From Parus major (Eukaryota; Chordata; Aves; Passeriformes; Paridae): a stretch of DNA of 64,000 nt. The stretch lies in NCBI RefSeq assembly GCF_001522545.3, contig NC_031773.1:44560786-44624785 (forward strand), in the 5' to 3' direction. The notes under the pieces are model-generated. The model was given only the letters and a program-made list of their open reading frames with translations. It was not told where the DNA came from and searched no databases. Shown here piece by piece: positions 25,301-37,742 of this stretch. How positions within the stretch are numbered: the first letter of the stretch is position 1; the number at the start of each line of letters is the position of its first letter. The translations under genes and the position numbers were made by a program.

Positions 25301-28300
25301 AAAGATCCATTATTTGGAATGATCAAGCAAAAATGAAAAAGAAAATCATCCAGACTGACAGTTTCAGCTGCAAGTGTTGATTGTGCCAAGCTGATGTTAC
25401 CAAAAGGCCACAATTTTGTTGTCATCAATCTTTAAGATTTATGGTTTCAAGAGAACCTGAGGGATATAGAAAACAAGGCAGAGAGATCTGTTAGACAGGC
25501 ATTTCCCTGAAAGCCCAGGCTGCCCTCTCCTGGAGTGAATTATCTTGCACATCTGTGGTCTGAGTTCATGGTCAAAGTAACATGAGGAACATTTCACAAT
25601 CAATCACTTGATTATCAGGTATTTAACTTTTCATGTGTGCTATCTTACGGGAGACCTACTAAACATACATTCAGATGATCAAGAAAATTACACACATCTT
25701 GCTGGGACAGAATTACATACAAAAGTGACTTCCCTGTGCAATGACTTTTAGTTCAGTAACTTACTACACTACTATGTGTAGTAGCTGACATTACTGGGAT
25801 GCACTGGTGCACAACTTGAAGCGAAATGCAATGCTATGAAAGCATCACCATTCACTTAGAATTTGAGAATGCTTCTCTGATGTCAATGATCTAGCACCAG
25901 ACAAAGCCCTGAGAATAGGCCATGCCACAGCTGCATTCGTGCAGTCTGCCCTACACTTACTGGAGTGAGAGAAGTGTTGCCATCACCTTGTTGCAGCTTC
26001 TTCCACCGGCTGAAGTTCAAAACAGAGGACAGAACCTTGATCTTTACATCAGGCACCCTGATATTAAGGTATCTGCTGGTATCTGCTGCCATCCATGCAT
26101 GCAACATACCTGGTTTGTTTACAAGGCTATCTGACGCCAAAGCTGAAGCACATATTTACCATTGTATGTGGCCTATTCTCCAGATAATTAATTAGAAATG
26201 TTCTCATATACTGTCATTCAGATAACATGTCTCAGATATGAAATATATCGGTGGAAGAATTTAGTGGTTTTCTATTTGATAAAAAACCCCACTTTTTAAA
26301 AATCAGGACCCCTCTTTCAAATCAGGTGCTGTAGGGAATTAACAAACACCAAGAGTAAAACTGATCTCCAAACATAAAAAGGAACCATCAACAACAGGTT
26401 GTTTCTTCTTTGGTAGCAGACTACCGAGGTACATAAAAAGCACTGAAACTGAGTAGGGAAATAGAAATACTGATGCCTTACTTAGATGGAAATTTCTGAT
26501 TAAGAAATCCTGTAAAATGCATTTTAATTGTTTCACTAAAATGCACACAAATCTTCAATTAATAATAAACGAACCATTATTTTAGAATACAGATTTTCCA
26601 TGAATTTTAAGGTTATATTTAGGTCACATGATGAATTGTACTTACTGTCACTGTAGATCTTGAAAGGAAAAAAGGGACCTTTCAGTGAAACAACAGCTAG
26701 TTAAAGCAGAGAAAAGCTGTAGCAGAACACAAAACACTGTTTCTGCTGTTCCTTGCTCACCATTATTATTCAAGGTTCAGTTTTTAACATTCTAGATAAG
26801 AGACAAGCTGTAAAAAAGTTTTCAAGAGAGACAATTTTGATCTGTTCCTTCCATATTTTGTTATTCACTTTCCATATTTGTACTCCTTGTCTTTTGCAGA
26901 GTTACCATGCATCATCTATCAGTAAGGAGTCAAAACGAACTAAATGATCAAAATAAAATGTGGGGTTTTTCATTCAGGTTAATATTTTGTCTAATATAGG
27001 ATCCTGTATATTACTTAAATAATTCTAGAATACCAGCTGAAAATGGAGGGTGGAATTTTAATTTTACTGTAAATATTTCATTTATTAATGGTAAATTACT
27101 TGATTTACTGATTGTAAAATGTACCATTGAAGAGTAGAAGATGCCCTGAAATTCAGTCATTTTGCCTGTTATTTTTTCTTAGCTTTCTGGGCAAAGATAA
27201 AGGAAATTCAGCTTTCACTCAATCCAGAAATCAAATCATCCACAAATTAGAAGCATAAAATTCTAATAAGCATGACCTTATAGTCCCAGTCTCAGACAAA
27301 ATTAAACATAGTAATTAGAAGTTTCTGAGTGTAGTCCATTGTAGATTTAACCAAAGAAGATACGAGTCAAATGACTTCAGATACTATGAAGAACTTCAAC
27401 AGAACTGCACAACAGCAAAAATCTGGAGAAGTTAATTATCTGAAGTCTGTGAATGTTCTTTCTGTTTTCTTATCTTTGCTTTTGAACATCAAGAAATACT
27501 TAGTATAATTCAACTACCCAAAATAAATCGTGATTACTGAGGAGAATTTACAGTAGAAAAAAACCAGTAACAACAGAAAACACTCCAAATGTTAAAGAAT
27601 CAAATGACCCCAGACCTAGGAATAAAAGATACTGTTCAAATTAATTGTTTCCATGTAAGTTTGAAAATATTTCCTATATCCATGATATAAGCACATTATT
27701 TTAATTTCAAATAAAATTGCACATATTATCTTTGTTTATATTATAATCCAATAAACAAATATGAATAACCTCTGATCATTTTAAGTCTCTCTTCATCAAA
27801 GAAGATCGGATTTCTCACTCTTATTTCACAATAGTTCCCAAACCATATAGTTTTCTATTGATCTAGGTATGATTTATTTATTTTTTAATCATTTAAAAGC
27901 AATACTTTTCAGAATTTTTAAATTCTACCAACTAGGAATGAAGAGGATTCATCTCATTTCAAGACCAATGCTACAAAAACCAACTGATAAGTTTGTTCTG
28001 AATTTCAACATTCGTATTACTTTTATTTTATAGTAATCTACTCCTATTTATATTTTAAATACAATACCCTTTTAAACTTGATCTGCAGATCCCATAAACT
28101 AGCTATCAAAGACATTTGTTTGAATACATCAGCTTTCCCAAATATTATACCCTTTCTGTCACAGATTTAGCCTAAATAAAGCAACTTTTAAATGGAATTT
28201 GAAGGGGAAAAGGTAAATGCTTGGTTTACTGACAATTTCAGATTCTTGAAGTTTTTTTGTGAAAAGAGGAATACTTTAATCCTTTTTAAAGCATTTTCAT

Positions 28301-28850
28301 TATGTAAATCTCCATTTAGGGATAAAACCTTCCCCATTACAATCACACTATCACTCTATCAAACTCTTATCATCAGAGCAAATACATTGAAGTTTTACTT
28401 TAATGAATCCCATTACTACTGCAGAAACAATCACAGGTTTCTTAGAAAACTTCCCTTCAACATCTTCACTGGTGGTTACATAATTATTTCGAATTAAATT
28501 TTTTTCAATTCAAAATCCTTATTGGAGTATATTGACCACACAGTGATGAAAGTAGATGTACAAATCATCATAATTTCAAAAACTACAATACCTGAATTCT
28601 AGGCAAGTCTGGAAATAACAGTTGTTTTATTCAAAAAATAACATTCAGGAGAAAAGTATGTCTCATAATACTGGTCATAAAGTATTAGAACTCTTTGTAG
28701 AGTACTAAGAAAAAACATCAGGAATAATTTTGTGTATTAATGATAAACGTATTTTACTACCAAAGACAACAGCAATTTCAACTTAGACCCAAAGACCTAA
28801 AGTTTTATAAAACTTTGTTGACAGAAAAAGTAAGCTTTTTTTTTCTATAC

Positions 28851-29031
28851 CTGGAAGTTCTTTCTCTTCAAGACTGTATTCCAGACATCCAAAGGAATAA
28901 TTAGCTGGACTGATTGCAGGAGTAGAAATAAAACTTGCACAGCCAATGGATGGGTTGATTTCAAAATAATTGTGACTGTGATTCATTCGGTGAAATTCCA
29001 GAGAAGATACTATGGATGTACGTTGTTTTGG
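28851..29031 (-). CDS. ANKS1B: Internal coding exon B, probably ANKS1B linker region
   Basis: On the minus strand the acceptor is cttctatttttcttgtag and the donor is CTTCCAG followed by gtatag. The exon is 181 nt: 60 full codons starting in phase 0 plus one base, so it leaves in phase 1. Phase 0 matches the end of exon A, and the joined reading continues ...VIRPQ then PKQRTSIVSSLEFHRMNH. The exon then runs through NYFEINPSIG and a Ser/Pro/Ala-rich part (STPAISPANYSFG) to an acidic end (LEEKELP). From memory, ANKS1B has a very similar block (RMNH..YFEIN) at this place. The second half here looks more diverged from my recollection of the mammalian protein than the first half. Exons A and B together are 318 nt with phase 1 at both outer ends, so joint skipping would remove 106 codons without a frameshift. 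The exon has no recognised domain and is probably disordered linker before the SAM domains. The exon call is strong and the gene name moderate. Confidence 0.8.
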
Positions 29032-31529
29032 CTACAAGAAAAATAGAAGTTTGGCATGAAAAACCCAGACTTTTTGTATAGTTTTCATTACTTGACATTT
29101 AATAAACCAATCTTTCTCTGTTCTTACTGTTTTTATTTGGCTCAAAGGTTATAGTAGTAAAAATCATTTCATATCACAAGCTGTGGTGTGTAGAGATAAT
29201 TTCCTTCTAAAATCTGGATTAAACTTTATTAGAAAAAATGCATGTCTTCATTCTAATCAATTTAATTCAACATAAAATAGGCCTTTACAGCCTTGCATAT
29301 AATAATTTCAATCATCTTTTGATAAGAAAGGGAACTCTTCACCAGCTGCATTGATGGGTACATCTTGCAAAACAATTAGAGCGCTGATGCCTGTATAATG
29401 AAGTTTACTAAATAATACCAAGTGCCCATCACTCAAAAGACACCCTCTGCTGTTTATTCCATTTATGAATATGCCTCAAATATTCAAAGACTGAAATGTC
29501 TGGAAGCTTAAGGGAAACATTTCAACTTGAAAAACATACATGAAAATCAAACTTTCTGTGTGAGTTTTCATGGAACAGTTAAAAAACTTGTTACTACTTT
29601 ATTTCAAATATTTACTTTCAAAGAAAAGCACTGAGCAGACCCCAGTTAATAGTTGTGCTTTGGATTGCAGAGCAGTTTTAGAGCATGAGAAACTCATTTC
29701 TTTTGGGGGGATCTATACCATAAAATGTAGAAATTTATATGTGTTCATCAGGTCAGCAACAACTTTTTCACTACATGGACTTGTTCCCATTGCACTGCAC
29801 TACCTACTAGCACAGGCATAATTTTAGTGCTCAGTGTCACAGCTTGTAAGCCACAGACCACTGCTGCTTTGCAATGCCATGCTAAGTAGTCTGTTGCAGC
29901 ACTCATTTGGTTCTATACCCAAAATATCCTAACCCCACAATGCTCCTTCCTGCTTCAGGATCGATGACCAGAAACATTAAATGTCTCCAAAACAGAGGAG
30001 GCCTACAGCCACGTTTATAGCTATCCATATATTTATCTCACAGCAGAGAAAACACCTCAGGAAATTCTGCCTAGAAAAAACAAACCTGGACAAAAATAGA
30101 ATAAAGAGAGTAAAAGATGCTTCATCTTTTCTTATTCTAGCATGGCAGGCTTTACATGTCAGAATATTTGTAAGGGTCAAGAATTTGCTCCTAAAAGACC
30201 TAATTATTACCTTTGGGAGCAATAATATCTTCCTTGGACCATGAAGGTATTCACCATCCCTTACTTAGAACTACTTGTTAAAATACAATCTATCCCAGTG
30301 GAAAAATTTTCAAATTTGTTTTTGGTCAATTTAATTTTTAGGTTACAAGTCCTGCAATGTTTGTGTCATAAATACCAAACCAGGCTGTTTTCACTAAAAA
30401 TTCACCCTTTCTATTGGAATGTCAGATAGAAAAATTCAATAGAATTAGGTGTGTGTAAGGTTGATTATTTCTTAAAGTTGTGTTAGGCACCATGTAAATT
30501 AACTGTGTCATACTAAAACTGAGAAAAATGGGAAATTTTGGCAATCAATTGGTCTATTGAGCAGACTTACTTTCTTCAATAATTCAAACCAGTTTCTGCT
30601 TTGAAAGCCTGACTCCTAGGTCTAGTAATTTCATGTGAGGGTTCAGTGAACAGGGACAGACTCCAACATCAAACAGTGTAGTTGGAAGTCATTGTTTGGG
30701 ATCTGAGCCAAAAAAACTCTCAGATCAGACCAAAAATATTCATCTGTATTAATTAAATCTAATGGCCCACTTTTGCTAGACAACATATTCATGAATGGCC
30801 TAATTATTTCTAAAACTGAAAAAGATCTCTGGCCATTTGGAAGTATTTTTCTGGCCCTTTCCCAAGCAATGGTGTCTTTGCAGATTTGCAGGACTTGAAC
30901 TCCTCTATTGAAAAGGGGACACTTCTCTTAACATGAGGTGTGGTATCTCTGGTTATTTTTAAGCTGAGACAGTTCCTGCCTAAACAGGCAGCTGGAATGG
31001 TCCAGCTTTGTCTCCCAAAGAAGCTCCAAAGACAACTGCCCTGGCTTTTGTCTATTCAGGCCTCCAGCCACTGTTTTGTCTGTGTGCCCCTTAGGAGCAA
31101 CTAGCAGCATCTGATACACCATTTGGCCTTTCACTATCTTATTTTGGACTTGGGAATTATTATTACTGATTCAGAGAAACATATTTCAGTTTAAAATGTC
31201 TTTCCAATCTAAAGATTTCTGCAGAGAAGCTCTCTCAGTCTCTAGTACTCCACAGTATTACTCTGATGCTATACTTTTTGGAGTTAGCAAGGTCCATCAA
31301 TCAACATGTGCCAATAATTTCTCTACATAATTAGTCAGGAATCCAGCATCTAAGCCTTTGGAGCTAACTAAGAAAACTAGAGGAACTAGAGGAATTTTTT
31401 GCACTTTTGCTGTGTCCTGTAAAATGTTGAAGTACACTAGCTGTTCATTAATATATGCTATGAGAGACTCAGTAGATCAGTTTGTGCTGAGGGTATCTTT
31501 GCCTATATGTCTCTAAAGCACTATTTACA

Positions 31530-31570
31530 CACAAAAAAAATAAAAATTTAAAAAAAAATAAATTAAAAAA
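31530..31570 (+). repeat. A-rich low-complexity tract
   Basis: Runs such as acaaaaaaaataaaaattta and aaaaaaaataaattaaaaaa form a low-complexity A-rich patch without a recognisable element upstream. Confidence 0.85.
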
Positions 31571-33111
31571 GCCAGTAGAAATGAATCAAACTTTTTTCTA
31601 CAGTTAGGATTAAATTCCATTCCCAATTTCATCAACTAAATTTCCAGCATAGCTATTTACTTCTACCTTAGCTATTTAAAATCCCAGAGCAGTCAGTTGA
31701 GATCTAGTCAATAAAATCAAGATCTAGTGAATACCATCAAGAGTTCAGAGAACAATTCACCTCACCCCAGTCCCCTTGGTATTGATTCCCTTGCCTTAGT
31801 GCAGGTATCTACCATCACTGCAGATTCCTCAAGGCATCCCACCTGGCCTCCAGCTGCCATTCAGAAGAGTGCTGGTCTCCCCTGTAAATGCCCTGTACAA
31901 TACTCAACAGTCTCCACACGCATTTCAGACACCTCTATAGCACCTTAAATGACATTAGACTCCGACTTTTGGGTAACTGAATTGAATCCTACATCTGTCC
32001 TAAGCATGATGAGAGATTACATCTCTAAATCAGACATACAGAAATGAAAGTAGAGGTGTTTCACTCCCAGATTTAATCTCACATCCAGCTCACCTCTAGA
32101 CACCCTCTAGAAATCTTTTCGTCAAATTTGATGTCAAATTCCACCTTACAGGCAGTAACCTTGGTTTGCTGATTGCATCCGCCAAAGCCACTGTTTGACC
32201 ACTTACCAAGAACTCTTGAGGTATTTTCTGAAAAATTCTAATATTATTTACTATATTGAACACCATAACTCAGTCAAGGTTCAAGATTTCATAGCTGTGA
32301 AACACAAACACAAAACTCTGTCCTAAAGAGATAATGCTTTTTTTATTCTTTGAAGCCAGCTTTGTCATTACATGCCTTCCCTGTACTATTGCAAAGGTCT
32401 GGACATGCTTAGACAACCCTTGTGAAATTCTGGCATACTTATGGCTTCACTTCACCCCAATAAGCATGCTACATAGCATGCAGATTTGTCCTTAAGTAGA
32501 TTTTTATTCATTACATTCAAGTGTATATGTATATGTGTAAATCTCTTTAATGACTGATATTTACTTTTAAGGCATTGCTTCACAAATATTATTTCAATTG
32601 TTGTAAGACCAACCTAGAAAACCCTACACTATCCTAAAATAGCATATCAAATCAGGCTAACAAATCTTTCCAATTCATAAGCAAAAAAAAATCACTATAA
32701 ATCTTTAAGTATATTGCAATAATAAGACTTAAATAACTTTTAAATCAGGACTAATAAAAACATTTTCATGTTCAGTCTGTAGTGAACATATATCAATGAA
32801 AGATACCCCTTTGAAACTGCAAAACCAGAAAAAGCATCAAAATACACATATTGAATTGCTTTTCTATTAAAAAGACAAGTAAGGACTTAATGTGTCCATT
32901 AATGGGATTTGCATGGAAATTCTGTAATGATACCATGACTGGCATGTAACAATATAAGGAGGCAAGGGATCATTGAAATATTTCCTACAACATTTCATGG
33001 AGGCAGTAGAGCAAAACTTCTTTCTCAATTTAACACCAAAATATTTCTTCAGCTTTGAAGTACACTCTGCAATACAAGCTTCTGACTTCGCCTTCTCACC
33101 TTTGGGATTTG

Positions 33112-33240
33112 TGTACATAGCACTATCACAGTCTTAAAAAAATTAATTCTCACAACACTGTACCACAGCAGAGCTAGTTGCCCCATTTCACAGATGCTGA
33201 ACAAGTGTATAGAGCTTTCTCAAGGGACAGATGTGTGGTT
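33112..33240 (+). mobile_element. Ancient MIR-type SINE fragment
   Basis: The order and spacing of several short blocks match the MIR core and 3' region. They are tagcactatcacagtctt (compare the MIR segment with caggcactgttctaagc), ttaattctcacaacactgta (compare the conserved tcctcacaacaaccct), ccccatttcacagatgctga (compare ccccattttacagatgagga), and ctttctcaagggacagatgt (compare cttgcccaaggtcacac). Divergence is high, as expected for an element predating the bird-mammal split. The match is by eye and the ends are approximate. Confidence 0.7.
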
Positions 33241-33653
33241 TGTTAAAATGCTGAGAACCAATGAGCCTCAGGAAATTCTGCATTTGGCAAAACCTGCCAA
33301 ATTCCAGCTGCATTATATAATGGAGAAACTAGTTTCAGTTGCAATATATCATGCAGGACATTTATGATAGAAGAGAGAACTGCACCTACATTCTCAAATT
33401 CTAGTTTGCACATAAAATACAGACTTAGCAAAGAAAGCAGGAGGCTGCAGCCCCCTTCCCCCAGGCTCATCTCACATATATAACACCGTGTGAGTGTACT
33501 TAAGTGGCCCCTTAAATCCCTCATTTTGATACCTGGTCAGATGATTCAATTCTTTCAATTCTCTGATCAGCTCACTCCTACTTCAGAAATATTCCTTTCT
33601 CCAGCTTCCTTCCTTCTAAAATCTCATTCTATTTCTATACATTCATTTTCCCT

Positions 33654-33832
33654 TTCATAGAATCATATCATGGTTTGAGTTGAAAGGAACCTTTAAAAGC
33701 CATTAGATCCAAAGCCCCTGGAATAAGCTGAGACATTTTCAACTAGACCAGGTTGCTCAGAGCCCCATCCAATCTGACCTTGAGCACTTTCCAGGGATTA
33801 TTGGGCATCCACAACTTCTCTGGGCACCTCTC
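33654..33832 (-). mobile_element. CR1 LINE 3' end, minus orientation
   Basis: On the plus strand it starts with the reversed CR1 terminus tcatagaatcatatcatggt, then gagttgaaaggaacctttaa, then gaccaggttgctcagagccc and gaccttgagcactttccagg, with an end near ttctctgggcacctct. This is the classic order of a 5'-truncated CR1 inserted in reverse. It lies about 410 bp from the MIR-type fragment and is followed by a pyrimidine-rich stretch. Confidence 0.93.
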
Positions 33833-36800
33833 TTCTTTTGTTTTCTCCTATCTATTGTTACATTCCTTCCTAAACTACTTCTGTTATTCTAAATAAACCT
33901 TCACAGTATCCAGTTGATTTCAGTTCTATTTGGTACTGCAAAATTTTATTTTCTGCTTTATTTGTGGTTTTGTCAAGGTCTCTCAAACTCCCTAATGGTC
34001 CCATCTCACACTGATTTTACAGTCCCATTGTCTTTCCCTCCCATTGTCTTTCTATGCATCCAATTTTAATCTCTGTCCTTCCTTTCACATACAAATTTCA
34101 CATCACTTTTATGGTTTCTGTCTTTTGCCTCTACATTCCAGCATGCCATCTCTGTTTCTATCTTTGTCTCTTTTGCTCATTTACACTTACATAAAAGCTC
34201 AAAACATTCAACATTTTCTCAGTAAAATACAGCCTGTGATGGGCTCCTTTGTTTTCTCCTGTCTCCAGTTTGATTTGCAGAAATCATCAGTTCTGATACA
34301 TTCTCATCAGTCAATGCTCCTGTCAAGAAATATTTGATTTATAGGATCTGAGCTAAGGTGATCGAGTAGCCTTGAAATTGCAAAAACTGGAGATTACGAT
34401 GCATCTGGGTTTGATTCATCTATGTCACCTAGAAGTGCAAGACTACACTGAATTATTACTAGACTACTGAATCAATTATTCTGTCAAGCCTCAAAATACC
34501 ACATTGAACAAGCTGAAGACACATTTTCTTTTTATGCGGTAATATAATTTTCTCTTTTTTCATTTCACAAAACTTTATCTTGTATTATGACAACAATTAA
34601 AAATAAAATATACACAGTTTCAGTACCCATTTTGACATTCTTGATTTTACTTGTCAACATTTTAATTAAGTGCAGAAAGCAGAAAATACACAGAGGCTGG
34701 CATCTAATATATCCCAAGCAGCCACAACAGGGAGTTTGCAGGATCATGAGACTTAAAAAAAAAAACCCAACAAATTTTAAAAAAAAATGCTTTCATTGTT
34801 TTTTTAACTGTAGATCTTTTACGATACTAAAAGTGTAATGCATTCTAAAACTAAATTAATTTTTAATGACATCATACTGTCAGAGTCCAAGCAATTTCTG
34901 TTTGATTGATTATTAATTTAGAGAAAGACACTGCTCCCATCCTGCATGAGCAGCAATGCATACTACTTCATAGTAATCTCATGGTCCCTCAGAATACTTG
35001 GATCATTCCCCTGTCAGTGACATGCTCAGGAATGACACAGACTCAGCTCTTTTGCGTATCCTGTGGTCAGGAAGCTGTGCTGTGTGACTCTGGTACCATA
35101 AAAACACAGAGCTTTCTGCTCTCCTCTCTGCACCTTATCCTTGCTCTGCTTCCAGCAGAGCCCTCCACTGGAGTATGTAATTAAAGGTCACAAGGTTGCT
35201 GCTCCTTCTACCCGTGGCCTTATCTCAGATGACAAATCACACAGGAAATAAATAAGGGAAAGAGCTGATCTCCCCCCCAGTTTCTATTTTCCTTGCCTTC
35301 TACTTTTATTTTAGTTGCAACCATATTGCAGCTGTGGGTTCTGAGGAGCAGCAATTCTGAATGCCAAAAACTGCAACACCTTTGGGCCAGTTTTCTTCCT
35401 TGATAGATGTGACCAGATTTTGAAGATACACAATTATACCTATCCTGGGAAAACATTGCTTGAAATGAGATCTAAATAGCTAGAGATAAATTTGATAAAT
35501 AAGAGGAATGTCTCATTCCTCAGCTATAAAAATTTCCTATCTTTCAAAGATTAAAATAGTGTTATTTTCACTGAAACAGTTGGAAAATGGATATAAGATC
35601 ATTTTCTTCCAAGAAGCTCAGCTACCAGCTGCCAGTAACGTCCCCTTTTTCACCTGCAGATTATGAAAAGTGCTGTATCATTATATTCTTATATCATAAA
35701 TTTTGAAGGGCCAAAGTGATGGCTCTTTTTTTAAACTGCATGCTACAGACAAAATGCATGTGTGAAAATGTGCAATATCAGATGACAATAAAGGGTTACT
35801 GAGTAACTAAGGTGCTCACCCCCCCACCCCCATACTACAGAAACAAATGAAAATGCTAAGAATATAATGGGTAAGAAACCCATCAAGGCAAAAGAGATAA
35901 GGCTTTAATCTTCCAGATTCTGAGTGTGTTACTGTTTTCCAGCATTATGTGTTCTAGGCAGGGCAACTTGCTTGGATTTGATCACACCCCTACAATTAAA
36001 CATCATTAGGTGTCAGAGAAGGGTCTTCAAGGCAGAATTATCTACCAGGAACGGTGCTTGGTCTATTCAAATCACAAATCAGGCCTGACAGTGGATAGGT
36101 TTGGAGAAAGAAAATTGTACACTACTAAAATTATACCTGGGACTGTGTCCATAATTCAACAGTGGAGATGACAACTCTGCAGAGCTAAAGCTCATTTTGC
36201 TAGCATATATGTGCCTTTCAGTATCTGAACTGCCTTTAAAAACAGTATTTCACATGTCTGTTAGAAGTTCATATAGGAAAAACATTCTATATTTCTGCAT
36301 GATTTGTGTTTATATTGAATTAGGAATCAAAACCTGGAGAATTTCTCCAGGTAAGTAACGAACTTCAACCAAGAAAGACATATGAATTTATTATTGCATG
36401 TGATATTCTAAAACCTTAGCTATTCACAACAGAGTGTTATTCTGCTTTAATTTATACTTGTGTTTTAGTATCCTGTTGAACTGTAATTAAATGCACTAAC
36501 ACACACTGCTGTTTTCATTAGTACCATGTATTGGGTAGATGTGTTTATGTTTTCCTATTAGATCTAATTAAAATACATAAATAGAAATATGTTTTATAGT
36601 TACTTGTCAAAGAAGATTTCTTACAATGCATCTCTTTAATAATATTTTGTTTAATGTTGTTATTAAGTAGTCACAGGGTTTCCATTATGCACTAAGGAAT
36701 TTTTTTTTCAAATATTCTCCTGTGGAGTTAGACATCTTCTTCCCATAAATGCTGTGGTAAAACAGGTGGATGTGTGGTGTATGTGCTGGGGGGAGATGTG

Positions 36801-37704
36801 TGGAGGAATCAGTCCTGTGAGACAATTCCAACCATAACCTTTTTTTGTGTTTGGTACTCAGTAGTCCAGAATAAAATCATTTCATAATGTCTGTCCTATT
36901 TTCAGTCATGCATAGATGAATTGCTAACCACATCTTAATGGCATTAACAGCATACCTCTTACTCTGTTTTGCTCCCTCTTTTTCAAGGGCTATTTAGGAG
37001 CTTTATTTTTTATTCAACATCATTAGAATGAGAAGACATCAAACTGTGTGCAGTAGATTTGTATAGACATTCCCTGTCACAGAGAGAATAATCTGAAATA
37101 TATTTACATACCTAGAATCAAGGTCACTGACTGCTGACAACCACATTAATATGCTTGCAGCCCTAACAGATACAAGTAGCCTTGGAAGCACTGTGACATC
37201 CAGGAAGAATCTCCAGAACAGGCACACAAAAGATGAGCACTAAATCTACCCATGTGTGGACTGTAGAACACAATTTTATTTTAGAGGGTTTGGGGAATGC
37301 TCAGCACCTTCCAGAACATCATAAAAGCATGTACACAGAAGTGGCTTTTACCTTGGATATGATGGCTTTGACTCCCCACAAAATCATAACTCAGTAATGT
37401 GGGGTTTTTTAAGTCTTATTTGCCTCTTGAGCTAAGCACGAAGTCAGCACCAAAATCCAGTATGAGAAGAAGTGCACCTGAACAGGAAGCACCGTGTGCC
37501 TGCACAGTCTTCACTGTGATTTTCCTGGTTATTCCCTGCCTGGCTGGGCATGTTCTAAGAGGAGCTAAGCACAGAAAACAGCTCATAGGAGAAAGAAGGT
37601 CATTGCACTGCCGCTGTCCTGTGATCTCATTCAGAAAGTGGAGAGAATTTATTGCATAACAGTGTTCTCCAGCCCTCCTTTTTGTGGTGAAATAAAACAG
37701 ATTT

Positions 37705-37742
37705 TGTGTGTGTGTGTGTGTGTATGTGTGTGTGTGTGTGTG
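37705..37742 (+). repeat. (GT)n microsatellite
   Basis: About 19 GT dinucleotides with one TA interruption (gtgtatgtgtg). On the transcribed minus strand this reads as (CA)n. It is responsible for the His/Thr repeat in the 153-codon minus-strand open frame 37416-37877, which is therefore not credible as a gene. Confidence 0.97.

Larger units (their letters stand above)
1..28850 (-). other. ANKS1B: 3' intron downstream of exon B, incomplete
   Basis: This is sequence 3' of exon B on the minus strand. I saw no further coding exon with good splice sites that continues the phase 1 frame, apart from a weak 33-nt candidate at 26110-26142. The intron therefore probably leaves the window. It holds CR1 copies at 10-275, 7526-7806 and 18575-18855, the tRNA-Ile SINE at 19720-19863, a 45-bp tandem duplication (2359-2448), an A-rich patch at 660-720, a poly(A) tract (10452-10480), an alternating TA/TG tract (18881-18908) and a short 15-bp repeat (15231-15273). 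The rest is AT-rich sequence without recognisable genes. Confidence 0.55.

Noticed and set aside
25144..25440. 94-codon minus-strand frame preceded by an AG and followed by gtaatt
   Set aside because: The frame meets a stop just before the donor, the acceptor lacks a clear pyrimidine tract, and the composition is Ser/Leu/Phe-rich like other chance frames.
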